Shown piece after piece: positions 9,770-19,718 of a stretch of DNA of 64,000 nucleotides. The translations under genes and the position numbers were made by a program. The notes beneath the pieces are model-generated. The model worked only from the letters and a program-made list of their open reading frames with translations, did not search any database and was not told the origin of the DNA. Within the stretch, counting starts at the first letter, position 1, and each line of letters opens with the position of its first letter. The DNA comes from an uncultured beta proteobacterium (GTDB lineage Bacteria; Pseudomonadota; Gammaproteobacteria; Burkholderiales; Burkholderiaceae_C): contig CAIPZV010000053.1 of assembly GCA_903869595.1 (NCBI GenBank), forward strand, positions 1 through 64,000, in the 5' to 3' direction.

Positions 9770-10959
9770 ACCGCATCCGTGCGCTGCGCGCGATGGCGCA
9801 ATGGACAGCCGTTTTTCTCAAAGAGGCCACAGACGCATGGCGCGACCGGCGCACCTTGCGCATGGTGCTATTGCTCAGTGTGGTGCAAGGGCCCCTGGTC
9901 TTGCTGCTGGTTTCCACTTTGGCTAGCGAGAAAGAGAACCGCATCGACAAGCGGGAAATCTACATTCAGGGCATGCAGCACGCACCGGGCTTGCAAAACT
10001 TCATTGAGCGACAGGCCTTTGCCATCAAAGTTCCACCAGCCGATGCGCTGAAAAAGCTCGCCGCCGGGCAACTAGAGGATGCGGTCATCGTGGTGCCGTC
10101 TGATTTCGAGCAGCAATTGCAAACACTGCAGATGCCTTCCATCGAAATTTTTGCTAACAGCAGCAGCCGCGGCTCCAGCACTGCACGCGATGTAGCGCGC
10201 AAGCTATTGCAGGCTTATGTCCAGGAGCGCGTCGCCCTTACGCTGGCCTTGCGCGGCGTGGCGGTGGCCAGTCTCAAGCCGCTCGATGTGCAAGAGCACG
10301 ACATGGCCAATGCCAATGCACGCTCGGCGCAGCTAACCGGCACCTTGATTCCGCTGTACGTCCTGATTGCGGTACTTACCGGGGCCATGGGCGCGGCTAT
10401 GGACAGCACGGCCGGTGAGCGCGAGCGCAGCTCACTCGAGCCCTTAATGATGAACCCGGTCTCGCCCTGGGCGCTTGCACTGGGCAAGTGGGCTGCGGTG
10501 GCGGCGCTGGCGGCCTTGATCGCCCTGCTCACCAGCCTGAGTTTTATCCCCGCGCAATTGCTGATCCGTAGCGATGCCTTACAGGCGCTGTTTCGCTTTG
10601 ATCTGGCCGATGCCGTGCACTTTGGCCTGATTTGCTTGCCCTTTGCGGGCGCCGTCTCCGCATTACTCATGGCCACGTCGGTGCGCGGCAAGAGCATCAA
10701 GGAAGCCCAGGCTGGTAATTCGCTGGTGCTCCTGGTTTTTATGATCCTGCCTTTGGTGTCTTTGCTCAATGACGCAGCCGAACCTGATTGGTACTACCTG
10801 GTGCCCTCGCTGGCGCAACAAACCCTGATGCTGCATGTCTTGCGCGCCGAGCCGATAGCGCTCTGGCAGTGGTTGCTGCCCTGCGCGATAGGCTTGGTGC
10901 TCACTGTGGTCGGCTTGGCTTATGTAGGGCGAGCTATGCGCAGCAATGCGGTACGCTAG
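9766..10959 (+). CDS. ABC exporter permease, NatB-like (ABC-2 type)
   Basis: A 397-residue ABC-2 membrane subunit. One TM helix near residues 27-50 is followed by a large extracytoplasmic domain (about 50-195) and a C-terminal bundle of about five TM helices. A conserved segment AMDSTAGERERSSLEPLMMNPVS lies in the first cytoplasmic loop, typical of NatB. It overlaps the ATPase gene by 4 nt. Together they form the exporter. Confidence 0.87.
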   Translation: MNRIRALRAMAQWTAVFLKEATDAWRDRRTLRMVLLLSVVQGPLVLLLVSTLASEKENRIDKREIYIQGMQHAPGLQNFIERQAFAIKVPPADALKKLAAGQLEDAVIVVPSDFEQQLQTLQMPSIEIFANSSSRGSSTARDVARKLLQAYVQERVALTLALRGVAVASLKPLDVQEHDMANANARSAQLTGTLIPLYVLIAVLTGAMGAAMDSTAGERERSSLEPLMMNPVSPWALALGKWAAVAALAALIALLTSLSFIPAQLLIRSDALQALFRFDLADAVHFGLICLPFAGAVSALLMATSVRGKSIKEAQAGNSLVLLVFMILPLVSLLNDAAEPDWYYLVPSLAQQTLMLHVLRAEPIALWQWLLPCAIGLVLTVVGLAYVGRAMRSNAVR

Positions 10960-11091
10960 CGCGGCCTGCCGATCGGGTGGGCTATTTTGCAGTCCGATCC
11001 CGTTTTTCTGCATTTGGTCACAAAGGCCTTGGCCTACGGGGTAAGAGCCCCCACAATTTTGTTCATATTTTGATGAAAAGGGCGTTTCTTC

Positions 11092-12000
11092 ATGCTTGAA
11101 CTCAGTCAGCTTTCGCATCGCTATGCCAACGGAACCCAGGCGCTGGATGGTATCGATTTGCGTATTCCCACCGGCATGTTCGGACTGCTAGGCCCCAATG
11201 GTGCCGGCAAATCCACCCTGATGCGTTGCATTGCCAGTTTGCAAACGCCAAGCGAAGGTCGCATCCGTTTCGGTGATATCGATGTGGTGCGTGAACCCGA
11301 AAAACTACGCCAGGTGCTTGGCTACTTGCCGCAGGATTTTGGCGTATATCCGCGCATCAGTGCCTACGATTTGCTAGACCATTTGGCCGTGCTCAAAGGC
11401 ATCACGGCGCGGGGGGCGCGTAAAGACACCGTGGAAAGCCTGTTAGCTAAAGTGAATTTATGGGATGTGCGCAAAAAAGCCGTTGCCGGATTTTCAGGCG
11501 GTATGCGCCAGCGTTTTGGCATTGCCCAGGCCTTGATTGGCAACCCCAAGCTCATTATTGTGGACGAGCCCACTGCGGGTTTGGATCCGGAGGAGCGCAA
11601 CCGATTCAACAATTTGTTAGTGGAAATCGGTGAACACGTGGTGGTGATTTTGTCCACCCATATCGTAGAAGACGTGTCTGATTTGTGTCCGCAAATGGCC
11701 ATCATGGTGGGCGGACGGGTACTTTTGCAAGGTGCGCCTGAAGCCTTGGTGCAAAGTTTGCAGGGCCGGGTATGGCGCCGCGAAATCGCAACCGGTGCCC
11801 TGGAAGCGTTTCGCAAGGAGTACACAGTCATTGCCAACCGCCTGAGGGCCGGTAAAACCCTGGTCCATGTGCTGTCCGACAGCGCGCCCGACGCGCATTG
11901 TGAGCCCGTAACGGGCTCTCTGGAAGACCTGTATTTTTCGATTGTGGTTGCTGCGCGGCAAGCCGCTGGCACCGCGTCCGATGTCGCCGTTCAGGCCTGA
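11092..12000 (+). CDS. ABC transporter ATPase partnering the permease/M1 peptidase fusion
   Basis: A 302-residue ABC ATPase with Walker A GPNGAGKS, signature FSGGMRQRFGIAQALIGNP, Walker B LIIVDEPTAGLDPEE and switch STHIVED. The C-terminal 90 residues form the extra domain usual in ABC-2 exporters. It lies 132 nt after natB with no strong Shine-Dalgarno (AAGGG at a long spacing), and 7 nt before the fusion gene, its likely membrane partner. Confidence 0.9.
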   Translation: MLELSQLSHRYANGTQALDGIDLRIPTGMFGLLGPNGAGKSTLMRCIASLQTPSEGRIRFGDIDVVREPEKLRQVLGYLPQDFGVYPRISAYDLLDHLAVLKGITARGARKDTVESLLAKVNLWDVRKKAVAGFSGGMRQRFGIAQALIGNPKLIIVDEPTAGLDPEERNRFNNLLVEIGEHVVVILSTHIVEDVSDLCPQMAIMVGGRVLLQGAPEALVQSLQGRVWRREIATGALEAFRKEYTVIANRLRAGKTLVHVLSDSAPDAHCEPVTGSLEDLYFSIVVAARQAAGTASDVAVQA

Positions 12001-12007
12001 GCCCGCC

Positions 12008-15000
12008 ATGTGGACCGCTATCGCTCGTTTTGAAGCCCGCTACCAGCTGCGCTCGCCGCTATTTGTGGTGGCTTTCGCCCTGTTTTTTTTGCTGGCCTTT
12101 GGTAGTGTTAGTTCTGAAAATATCCGTATCGGTGCGGGCGGCAATGTACATGTCAATGCACCGTTCGCCATTGCACAAACCATTGCGGTACTCAATTTAT
12201 TTGGGCTGTTTGTGGTGACCGCCTTCGTCGCAAATGTGATTATTCGCGACGATGAAACCGGCTTTGCGCCACTGGTGCGCAGTACGCGCATCGGTAAATT
12301 CGACTATTTGATGGGGCGTTTTAGCGGTGCATTTTTCGCCGCTTTGGCTGTGATGGCCTCGGTGCCACTGGGCATGCTGATTGGCAGCCTGATGCCCTGG
12401 ATAGACCCTGAAACACTGGGACCGACGAATTTGCAGCATTATGGTTTGGCGTTTTTGTATTTCGCAGTGCCTACCTTATTCCTGACAGCGTCAGCTTTTT
12501 TTGCCCTTGCCACCGCTACGCGCTCGCTCATGTGGACGTTTATCGGCGTGATTGCATTTTTGGTCTTGTTCATTAGCTCGCGCATCATGCTGCGCGATCC
12601 AGCTTGGGACGCGGTATCGGCCTGGACCGATCCTTTTGGGTTGAGCGCACTCAATCAGGTAACGCGCTACTGGACGGCGGCCGAGCGCAATACGCAATTG
12701 CCAGAGATGACAGGCCTCATTTTGTACAACCGGCTGCTTTGGGGTGGCATTGGCCTGGTATTTCTAGGCTTGGCTTACGCGATTTTTCGATTTGATTCAA
12801 TAGCCCATGCGCAGGGAAAAAAGCCTGCAGCAGGCGCTTCCCCCGACCTGTCTCCGCCCCTACAACGCCCGCTGCCATCGAGCGACGGCGGTTCGCAGGT
12901 GGCATTGGCGCAGTGCCTTGCATTGGCGCGCTTTGACTTGGCTTATGTGCTGCGCAGCCCGGCCTTTATCGTGCTGCTGGTTTTAGGCTTGTTCAACGCT
13001 TTGGGTGCCATGACCGGCACAGTGGATCAGCGCGGGGTGGAGTTTTTCCCTGTCACCCGCAATGTCATCGGCGCGCTCAACGGCGCATACACTTTGTTTA
13101 TATTCATCATCGCCGTTTTTTATGCAGGAGAGTTGGTTTGGCGCGATCGCGACCGGCGCATGCATGAGATTGTTGGCGCCAGTGCTGCCCCTGACTGGAC
13201 CTTTATGCTCCCCAAAGTGCTGGCTATTGCCGGTGTTTTACTCGCCACTTTGGTGGCGGCAGTGCTGGGCGGCATCGCTTTTCAGGCCTTTCACGGTTAT
13301 ACCGAATTTGAACTCTTCGCCTATGTGACTTGGTTTATTGCCCCACACCTGATGGAGGCGTTTTTACTGGCGGTACTGGCCATTTTTGTACAAACGCTTG
13401 TACCCAATAAGTTCAGCGGCTGGGCGGTGATGTTGCTGTACTTTGTCTCGACCATTGTGCTGGTCAATTTGGGCTTTGAACATAATTTGTACAACTACGG
13501 CAGCAGCACATCGGTGCCCCTGTCGGATATGAATGGTTCGGGCCATTTTTGGATTGGTCGCAGCTGGATGCAGGTGTACTGGTTTGGTTTCGCAGGGGTG
13601 TTGTTGGTGCTCAGCCATTTGATGTGGCGCCGTGGCGTAGATACCTCTGTGCTGCCGCGTATGCGTCGGGTATCCGGTCGAATCCGGGGTGGTGCGCTAC
13701 TGACATTGGCGGCTTCTACCACCGTCTGGGTGGGTGCAGGTATTTGGGTTTTTTACAACACCAATGTACTCAACCGCTACGAGGTCCGCGATGAGCGCGA
13801 GGCGCTCGCCGCCGATATGGAGAAGCAGTTGCTGGGCTTTGAGAGCCTGCCCCAACCCACCATCGTGGAAGTGAAGCTGCAAGTCGATCTGTATCCTAAG
13901 CAACAGCGGGCGCAAACACAAGGCAGCTATGTGTTGGAAAACCGCAGCGGTGCTGCGCTCAGTCACTTCCATTTGCAGGTGGATCCGGATGCCAAGCAGT
14001 ATGTTCTGAACATGGACGGTGCACAACTTGAAAAAGAATACCTCCGCTTTGGTTACCGTATTTATGCCCTGAGCAGTCCCATGGCGGTCGGTGAGCGGCG
14101 TACGCTGCGCTTTTCAAATACGCTGGAACAAGAGGGCTTCAAAAACGAGGGCAACCAAACTCGCATCGTGGAGAACGGAAGCTTTCTAAACAACTTTGAA
14201 GTGGCACCCATGATCGGGGTCAGTCGCGAAGCGTTTTTGCAAGACCGAGTCAAGCGGCGTAAGCAGGGCTTGCCCGCCGAGTTGCGCCCGGCCAAGCTGG
14301 AAGACCAACAGGCCAATGCCCATCATTATTTACGGCATGACAGCGATTGGGTGCAGGCGCATATCACCCTAAGCACCGACGCGGACCAAACGCCGGTGGC
14401 ACCGGGCTACACCGTCAGCGACACTACGGCCAATGGGCGGCGCACCTTAGTCACCCGCACCGAGGCGCCTATCCATAATTTCTTTTCCTTGCAGTCGGCG
14501 CGCTATGCGATCAAGACAGACCTGTGGAAAAGCCCGAGTGGCAAGACCGTAGATCTGGCTGTCTATCACCATGCGCCGCATGAGCACAATGTGCAGCGCA
14601 TGCTCGACGCTATGAAGGTCAGCTTGGATGTTTTTAGCGAGAAATTTTCGCCTTACCAATTCCGTCAGTTACGCATTTTGGAGTTTCCGGCCTATGCATC
14701 GTTCGCCCAGTCCTTCGCTAACACCGTTCCGTACTCTGAGTCGATTGGATTTATCCAAGACTTCAAGGAGGCGTCGCGCGATAGCAAGATCGACCTGGTC
14801 ACGTATGTCACTGCCCACGAGGTGGCGCACCAATGGTGGGCACACCAAATCATAGGCGCGGATAAGCAAGGCATGACGATGCTCAGCGAATCCTTTTCCC
14901 AGTACGGCGCATTGCTGGTGATGGAAAAGTTGTACGGGCGCGAACAAATTCGCAAGTTTTTGAAATATGAGCTCGATGGCTATTTGCGCAGCCGAGGCGC

Positions 15001-15619
15001 CGAGGTGCTGGAAGAGTTACCGCTTTACCGGGTCGAAAACCAAGGCTATATCCATTACCAAAAAGGCGGTCTGGTCATGTACGCCCTCAAAGAGGAGGTG
15101 GGCGAAGCAGCGGTCAACCGGGCTTTGCAAAAGTTGCTGGCGCAATTTGCCTTCAAGGCTGCGCCTTATCCTTCCAGCACCGATTTTTTACGTCTTCTGC
15201 GCGCCGAGGTGGACCCTGGCCAGCACGCCTTCATTGCGGACTTGTTCGAAAAAATCACCCTGTACGATCTCAAAGCCAGCGCGCCCACAGTGCAGGCGCG
15301 CGTCGATGGCAAATTCGACGTGCGCTTTACCGTCCAGGCGACGAAGTTTTACGCCGATGGCAAAGGCAAAGAAACGCAGACCCCTCTGAACGAAACCATC
15401 GAGATCGGCGCGTTCAGCGCCGAGCCCGCCAAGAAAGGCTACAGTCGCGATGCAGTGCTGGCTTTGCAGCGCGTGGCTTTGCATTCTGGTAGCCAAGAGG
15501 TGCATCTCGTCACCGATAAGTCGCCCGCCTTTGTGGGTGTGGACCCATTTAATGTGCGGATTGACCGCAACTCCAATGACAATCTCGTGCAAGTGGACGC
15601 GCCTGGCGTCTCTCCTTAA
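12008..15619 (+). CDS. ABC-2 permease fused to M1 family aminopeptidase
   Basis: A 1203-residue protein with two ABC-2-type membrane halves (about residues 10-270 and 305-600) and a C-terminal M1 zinc aminopeptidase domain outside the membrane. The zinc motif is HEVAH (937-941); the third ligand is probably E961 in MLSES, one residue further than the classical HExxH-x18-E. ATG 12008 is chosen because the protein then begins directly with the first TM helix and lies 7 nt after the ATPase stop. Such fusions are known in proteobacteria, but their substrate is not established. It may couple peptide trimming to transport. Confidence 0.88.
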   Translation: MWTAIARFEARYQLRSPLFVVAFALFFLLAFGSVSSENIRIGAGGNVHVNAPFAIAQTIAVLNLFGLFVVTAFVANVIIRDDETGFAPLVRSTRIGKFDYLMGRFSGAFFAALAVMASVPLGMLIGSLMPWIDPETLGPTNLQHYGLAFLYFAVPTLFLTASAFFALATATRSLMWTFIGVIAFLVLFISSRIMLRDPAWDAVSAWTDPFGLSALNQVTRYWTAAERNTQLPEMTGLILYNRLLWGGIGLVFLGLAYAIFRFDSIAHAQGKKPAAGASPDLSPPLQRPLPSSDGGSQVALAQCLALARFDLAYVLRSPAFIVLLVLGLFNALGAMTGTVDQRGVEFFPVTRNVIGALNGAYTLFIFIIAVFYAGELVWRDRDRRMHEIVGASAAPDWTFMLPKVLAIAGVLLATLVAAVLGGIAFQAFHGYTEFELFAYVTWFIAPHLMEAFLLAVLAIFVQTLVPNKFSGWAVMLLYFVSTIVLVNLGFEHNLYNYGSSTSVPLSDMNGSGHFWIGRSWMQVYWFGFAGVLLVLSHLMWRRGVDTSVLPRMRRVSGRIRGGALLTLAASTTVWVGAGIWVFYNTNVLNRYEVRDEREALAADMEKQLLGFESLPQPTIVEVKLQVDLYPKQQRAQTQGSYVLENRSGAALSHFHLQVDPDAKQYVLNMDGAQLEKEYLRFGYRIYALSSPMAVGERRTLRFSNTLEQEGFKNEGNQTRIVENGSFLNNFEVAPMIGVSREAFLQDRVKRRKQGLPAELRPAKLEDQQANAHHYLRHDSDWVQAHITLSTDADQTPVAPGYTVSDTTANGRRTLVTRTEAPIHNFFSLQSARYAIKTDLWKSPSGKTVDLAVYHHAPHEHNVQRMLDAMKVSLDVFSEKFSPYQFRQLRILEFPAYASFAQSFANTVPYSESIGFIQDFKEASRDSKIDLVTYVTAHEVAHQWWAHQIIGADKQGMTMLSESFSQYGALLVMEKLYGREQIRKFLKYELDGYLRSRGAEVLEELPLYRVENQGYIHYQKGGLVMYALKEEVGEAAVNRALQKLLAQFAFKAAPYPSSTDFLRLLRAEVDPGQHAFIADLFEKITLYDLKASAPTVQARVDGKFDVRFTVQATKFYADGKGKETQTPLNETIEIGAFSAEPAKKGYSRDAVLALQRVALHSGSQEVHLVTDKSPAFVGVDPFNVRIDRNSNDNLVQVDAPGVSP

Positions 15620-15635
15620 AGCCTTCATCGTTGCA

Positions 15636-18422
15636 ATGAATTTCCAAATCCGGGGCCTGCAGGCCTGCATCTTCCTGTTCGCTCACGTCGCGGCACTGGT
15701 CCTGCTGCCTTCAGCCTATGCCCAAAGTGCCGCGGGCCCGGGTGCGGCGATGGCGCAACGGGTCCGTAGCGTGGAGGGCATCACCGAATACCTGCTGCCC
15801 AACGGCCTGCAAGTGCTGCTTGCGCCTGATGCCTCCAAGCCCACGACGACGGTGAATATCACCTATCTAGTAGGCAGTCGCCACGAGAATTACGGCGAGA
15901 CTGGTATGGCACATTTGCTGGAGCACATGGTCTTTAAAGGCACGCCCAGCCAGGGCAACATCATGACCGCGCTGGGCAAGCGCGGCATGGATTTCAACGG
16001 CACCACCTATACCGACCGCACCAATTATTTTGAAACCTTTCCTGCCTCCGAGAGCAATTTGCGCTGGGTTTTGCAGATGGAGGCGGACCGCATGGTCAAC
16101 AGCTTTATCGCACGCGCCGATTTAGAAAAAGAATTTTCAGTAGTGCGTAATGAAATGGAAGCGGGTGAAAACCGGCCGCAGCAGGTACTGATGCAAAAAA
16201 TGCTGGCCAGCAGTTTTGACTGGCACAACTACGGCAAAGACACCATCGGTGCGCGCAGCGATGTGGAAAACGTGAAGATAGAGAACTTACAAAGTTTTTA
16301 TCGCAAGTACTATCAGCCAGACAACGCAGTGTTGGTGATCGCCGGCGCTTTTGATGTGGCGCAGACACTATCCATGGTGGAGCAGGCCTTCGGTCCCTTA
16401 CCCCGGCCTGCGCGCGTGCTGGAGCCGACTTATACGCGCGATGCCCCGCGCGATGGTGCGCGTGAACTTACCGTGCGCCGCGTGGCGGACAGCTATTGGC
16501 TAGCGGCCCTCTACCTGATATCGGCCGGCGCGCATCCGGATACCGCGGCGCTCGTCGCATTGGGCGAAATATTGGCCTCGCCGCCTGCGGGGCGGCTGCA
16601 CACCGCACTTGTGGAGCGAAAAAAGGCGTCCCAAAGCTATGCGTGGACCCTGGACTTTGCGGAACCGGGCTGCATCATTTTTTGGCTGGAGTTGGACAAA
16701 AGTCACTCCATGGCGCAGGCTCGCCAAGCGATGCTGGTGGAACTGGAGGGTGTTGCGCGCAAACCCATCACTGCGGCTGAACTGTCACGCGCCAAGGCGA
16801 CCCTGCTTAGCGACATCGACAATACGATCAACAATGCGCAAAACTTGGCCATTGCGCTGTCCGAGGCCATTGCAAAAGGCGATTGGCGTCTGTTTTTCCT
16901 GCAACGCGACCGCATCGAAGCACTTTCCGTCGCTGATGTGCAGCGTGTGGCGCAGCATTACCTGCAAAGCAGCAACCGCACCTTAGGCCAGTTTGTGCCG
17001 ACGGCCAAACCCCAGCGTGCCGTGATTCCGTCCACACCGGACTTGGCTGCCATGCTGGCCGATTACCAAGGCAAAGCGGCGGTGACTCAGGGCGAAGCCT
17101 TCGTACTGACACCTTCGGCAATTGAAGAGCGCACTGTGCGCAGCTCCTTGACCAGTGGTGCGCGCCTGGTACTGATTCCCAAAAAGACGCGTGGCCAAAC
17201 GGTTTCGGGTCAGATTATCCTAGCGATGGGAGATGAAAAATCGCTCGCCGGACGTGCCAGCGCACTCGAGATTGCAGCCGGCTTGCTCACACGTGGTGCC
17301 GGGCGGCGCAGCCGCAGCGACATCAGCAGCACCTTGGACGCGCTCAAAACAAAGCTCGTGGTCAGCCAGCAAGGCCAAAACCTGGTGTTGCAATTTGATA
17401 CGGTACGTGCTAGTCTGCCCGCACTGATGCCCTTGTTGCACGATCTATTGCGTGCCCCCGCGTTTTCGGCTGCCGAATTTGAGCAAGCACGCAGCCAGGC
17501 CCTCACCTTCGCTAACTCCCAACGCAGCGACCCCGAGGCCTTGGCCTCCAACGCCGTGGCACGCGGTCTCAATAAGGTGGGCCGGCAAGACATCCGCTAT
17601 GCCCCTAGCTTTGAAGAGCGCATCGCTGACCTCAAGGCTTTGCGCCTACCCCAAGTTAAGTCTGCGTATACGCATTTGGCGGGTGCTGCTTCGGCCCACT
17701 TCGCACTAGTCGGAGATTTTGACTCAGCCTGGGCACAAACTGCTGCTACCACCTTGTTTGCGGGCTGGGCTAGTAAGTTGCCCTATACACGTCTGTACAA
17801 AGCGGTCTCCGATCCCAAAGCGGCCACGCTACAGATAGAAACACCCGATAAAGCCAACGCTGTGTATATGGGCGCATGGCCCTTAGCAGTGCAAGACAGC
17901 ATGCCGGACTATGCGGCGCTATTGTTGGCCAATGAAATTTTGGGCGGTGGCTCGCAGTCGCGTTTACAAGAACGCCTGCGCCAGCAAGAGGGCATCAGCT
18001 ATGGCGCGGGTAGTCAGCTGAGCGCATCGGCCGTCGAACCGTCCGGGCAATTGACTTTATGGGCGATTTTTGCCCCTGAAAACCGCGCCAAGGTCGAGCA
18101 AGCCGTGGCTCAGGAATTGGCTCAGCTCGTCGCCAGCGGTATTACCGAGGTCGAGCTACAAGACGCCAAGAAAAGCTTAGACCAGCAACGCCTGACCACC
18201 TGGGCCCAGGACGGGGCGCTGGCACAGTTGCAGTTGGACAATGGCCGGGCCGGGCGCGGCATGGCCTTCCATGAAAAGCTGCATGCCCAAATAGCTGCCA
18301 GCAGCGCACAAGAAGTGAATGCGGCCATCGCCCGTTGGATTACACCAGCGCAATTGCTGCAGGTGTATGCGGGTGATTTTGCGGGTGCCAAGAACAAGGC
18401 CGTCACCAACTCCCGCCCCTGA
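15636..18422 (+). CDS. Secreted M16 family zinc metallopeptidase (paralogue B)
   Basis: A 928-residue M16 peptidase with signal peptide (1-30) and zinc motif HLLEH (H93, E96, H97). It has the same two-half architecture as the enzyme at 78-2825 and near-identical stretches around the active site (SKPTTTVNITYLVGSRHENY). The second half keeps GGGSQSRLQERLR. It follows the M1 fusion gene by 16 nt, so it closes this operon. Outer-cleft regions differ from paralogue A, suggesting different substrates, or a heterodimer as in some two-subunit M16 proteases (inference). Confidence 0.92.
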   Translation: MNFQIRGLQACIFLFAHVAALVLLPSAYAQSAAGPGAAMAQRVRSVEGITEYLLPNGLQVLLAPDASKPTTTVNITYLVGSRHENYGETGMAHLLEHMVFKGTPSQGNIMTALGKRGMDFNGTTYTDRTNYFETFPASESNLRWVLQMEADRMVNSFIARADLEKEFSVVRNEMEAGENRPQQVLMQKMLASSFDWHNYGKDTIGARSDVENVKIENLQSFYRKYYQPDNAVLVIAGAFDVAQTLSMVEQAFGPLPRPARVLEPTYTRDAPRDGARELTVRRVADSYWLAALYLISAGAHPDTAALVALGEILASPPAGRLHTALVERKKASQSYAWTLDFAEPGCIIFWLELDKSHSMAQARQAMLVELEGVARKPITAAELSRAKATLLSDIDNTINNAQNLAIALSEAIAKGDWRLFFLQRDRIEALSVADVQRVAQHYLQSSNRTLGQFVPTAKPQRAVIPSTPDLAAMLADYQGKAAVTQGEAFVLTPSAIEERTVRSSLTSGARLVLIPKKTRGQTVSGQIILAMGDEKSLAGRASALEIAAGLLTRGAGRRSRSDISSTLDALKTKLVVSQQGQNLVLQFDTVRASLPALMPLLHDLLRAPAFSAAEFEQARSQALTFANSQRSDPEALASNAVARGLNKVGRQDIRYAPSFEERIADLKALRLPQVKSAYTHLAGAASAHFALVGDFDSAWAQTAATTLFAGWASKLPYTRLYKAVSDPKAATLQIETPDKANAVYMGAWPLAVQDSMPDYAALLLANEILGGGSQSRLQERLRQQEGISYGAGSQLSASAVEPSGQLTLWAIFAPENRAKVEQAVAQELAQLVASGITEVELQDAKKSLDQQRLTTWAQDGALAQLQLDNGRAGRGMAFHEKLHAQIAASSAQEVNAAIARWITPAQLLQVYAGDFAGAKNKAVTNSRP

Positions 18423-18642
18423 GCTCTTTCTGGGCAGCCAAAGTTTGCCTGGCGCTCGCAGCCTGTCCGCACGCGCCAAGCCCATCTGCACGCTGCGCGC
18501 AAATGCCATCGCTTAAAGCGTTCCGCCCCGCCAATGCCCGCAATAAGCCATCAGCCAGCCCGGCCAGGCCTACTCCAGCCCCTATGATTACCGCTTTCTT
18601 CCCCTAAGCCCAGGGGCAACAAGCACAGGAGAGCACCTTTGT

Positions 18643-19620
18643 ATGTCTGACAACGCCTACCAACGCGGCCGCCTGGATTTGCCTTTTGTGGGGCATTGCA
18701 CCTTCGCCAAATCCCCCGCCTGCGTGGACTGGAACGCGATTGATGCCGATGTCGCCGTGATCGGCGTGCCCAATGACATGGGTACGCAATGGCGGCCCGG
18801 TGCGCGCTTTGGTCCGCGCGCCATCCGCGAGGCCTCCACCTTGTTTTCCTTTGGCCATGCTGGCGCTTACGACCACGAAGACGATGTGATGTACCTCACG
18901 CGCGACCAGGCGCGCATCGTGGATGTGGGCGACGCAGACATCGTGCACACCGATATGCACAAAAGCCACGCCAATACCGAGTACGCCATCCGCAAAATTT
19001 TGGCCTCCGGCGCGATGCCGCTGGTGCTGGGCGGCGACCATTCGGTGCACGCGCCAGTCATCAAAGCCTTTGACGGCATGGGCCCGATTCATATCGTGCA
19101 TTTCGATGCGCACCTGGACTTTGTCGATGAGCGCCACGGCGTGCGCTACGGCCACGGCAACCCGCTGCGCCGGGCCTCGGAGATGGACCATATCACCGGT
19201 ATGACGCAGCTGGGCATACGCAATGTGTCTTCCTCCAATCGCGACGATTACGACGCCGCACGCGCTGCCGGTTCGCAGATTTATTCCGTCCGCCAGGTGC
19301 GCAAAATGGGCGTGGCCGGTGTGCTGGCCGCGATTCCCGAGGCGCCGCAGTACTACTTCACCATCGACATCGACGGCTTTGATCCGTCTATCGCGCCGGG
19401 CACCGGCACACCCAGCCACGGCGGCTTTTTGTACTACGAGGTGCTGGAAATCATCGAAGCCTTGGTCAAGCGCTGCCAAGGCCGTATTGTGGGCATGGAC
19501 TTGGTGGAAGTGGCTCCGGCCTACGACCCCACCGGCATCACCGCCATCCTGGCCGCGCAGTTATTGCTGAACAGCCTGGGCTTTATTTTTCACCAGCGGC
19601 AACTGGCTAAATTAGCCTAA
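18643..19620 (+). CDS. Ureohydrolase family enzyme (agmatinase-like)
   Basis: A 325-residue arginase/agmatinase fold enzyme that should hydrolyse a guanidino group to release urea. All metal-site motifs are present: GGDHS (H133), FDAHLD (D155, H157, D159) and DIDGFDPS (D242, D244, D247), followed by APGTGTP. ATG 18643 has an AGGAG some 11 nt upstream. No arginine decarboxylase or polyamine gene is nearby, so agmatine, guanidinobutyrate or another guanidine compound are all possible. The next genes belong to glycine cleavage. Confidence 0.85.
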   Translation: MSDNAYQRGRLDLPFVGHCTFAKSPACVDWNAIDADVAVIGVPNDMGTQWRPGARFGPRAIREASTLFSFGHAGAYDHEDDVMYLTRDQARIVDVGDADIVHTDMHKSHANTEYAIRKILASGAMPLVLGGDHSVHAPVIKAFDGMGPIHIVHFDAHLDFVDERHGVRYGHGNPLRRASEMDHITGMTQLGIRNVSSSNRDDYDAARAAGSQIYSVRQVRKMGVAGVLAAIPEAPQYYFTIDIDGFDPSIAPGTGTPSHGGFLYYEVLEIIEALVKRCQGRIVGMDLVEVAPAYDPTGITAILAAQLLLNSLGFIFHQRQLAKLA

Positions 19621-19682
19621 TGCACCCTCATGCGGTATCGTGGGCACTGCGGGCCAAGGCCCACCCCACGCCAAAAAAAGCC

Positions 19683-19713
19683 TTGACGCCGCCCACCATC
19701 CCGGCACTAGAAT
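19683..19713 (+). promoter_or_regulatory. Probable sigma-70 promoter of the gcv operon
   Basis: TTGACG (19683-19688) and TAGAAT (19708-19713) are separated by 19 nt, slightly long, and lie just before the first glycine aptamer. Initiation near 19720 would start the RNA at the first base-paired stem of the riboswitch, which supports the call. Confidence 0.5.
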
Positions 19714-19718
19714 GCTCT

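Noticed and set aside
11942..12007. Upstream ATG for the ABC-M1 fusion
   Set aside because: It lies inside the preceding ATPase gene; ATG 12008 starts directly at the first TM helix.
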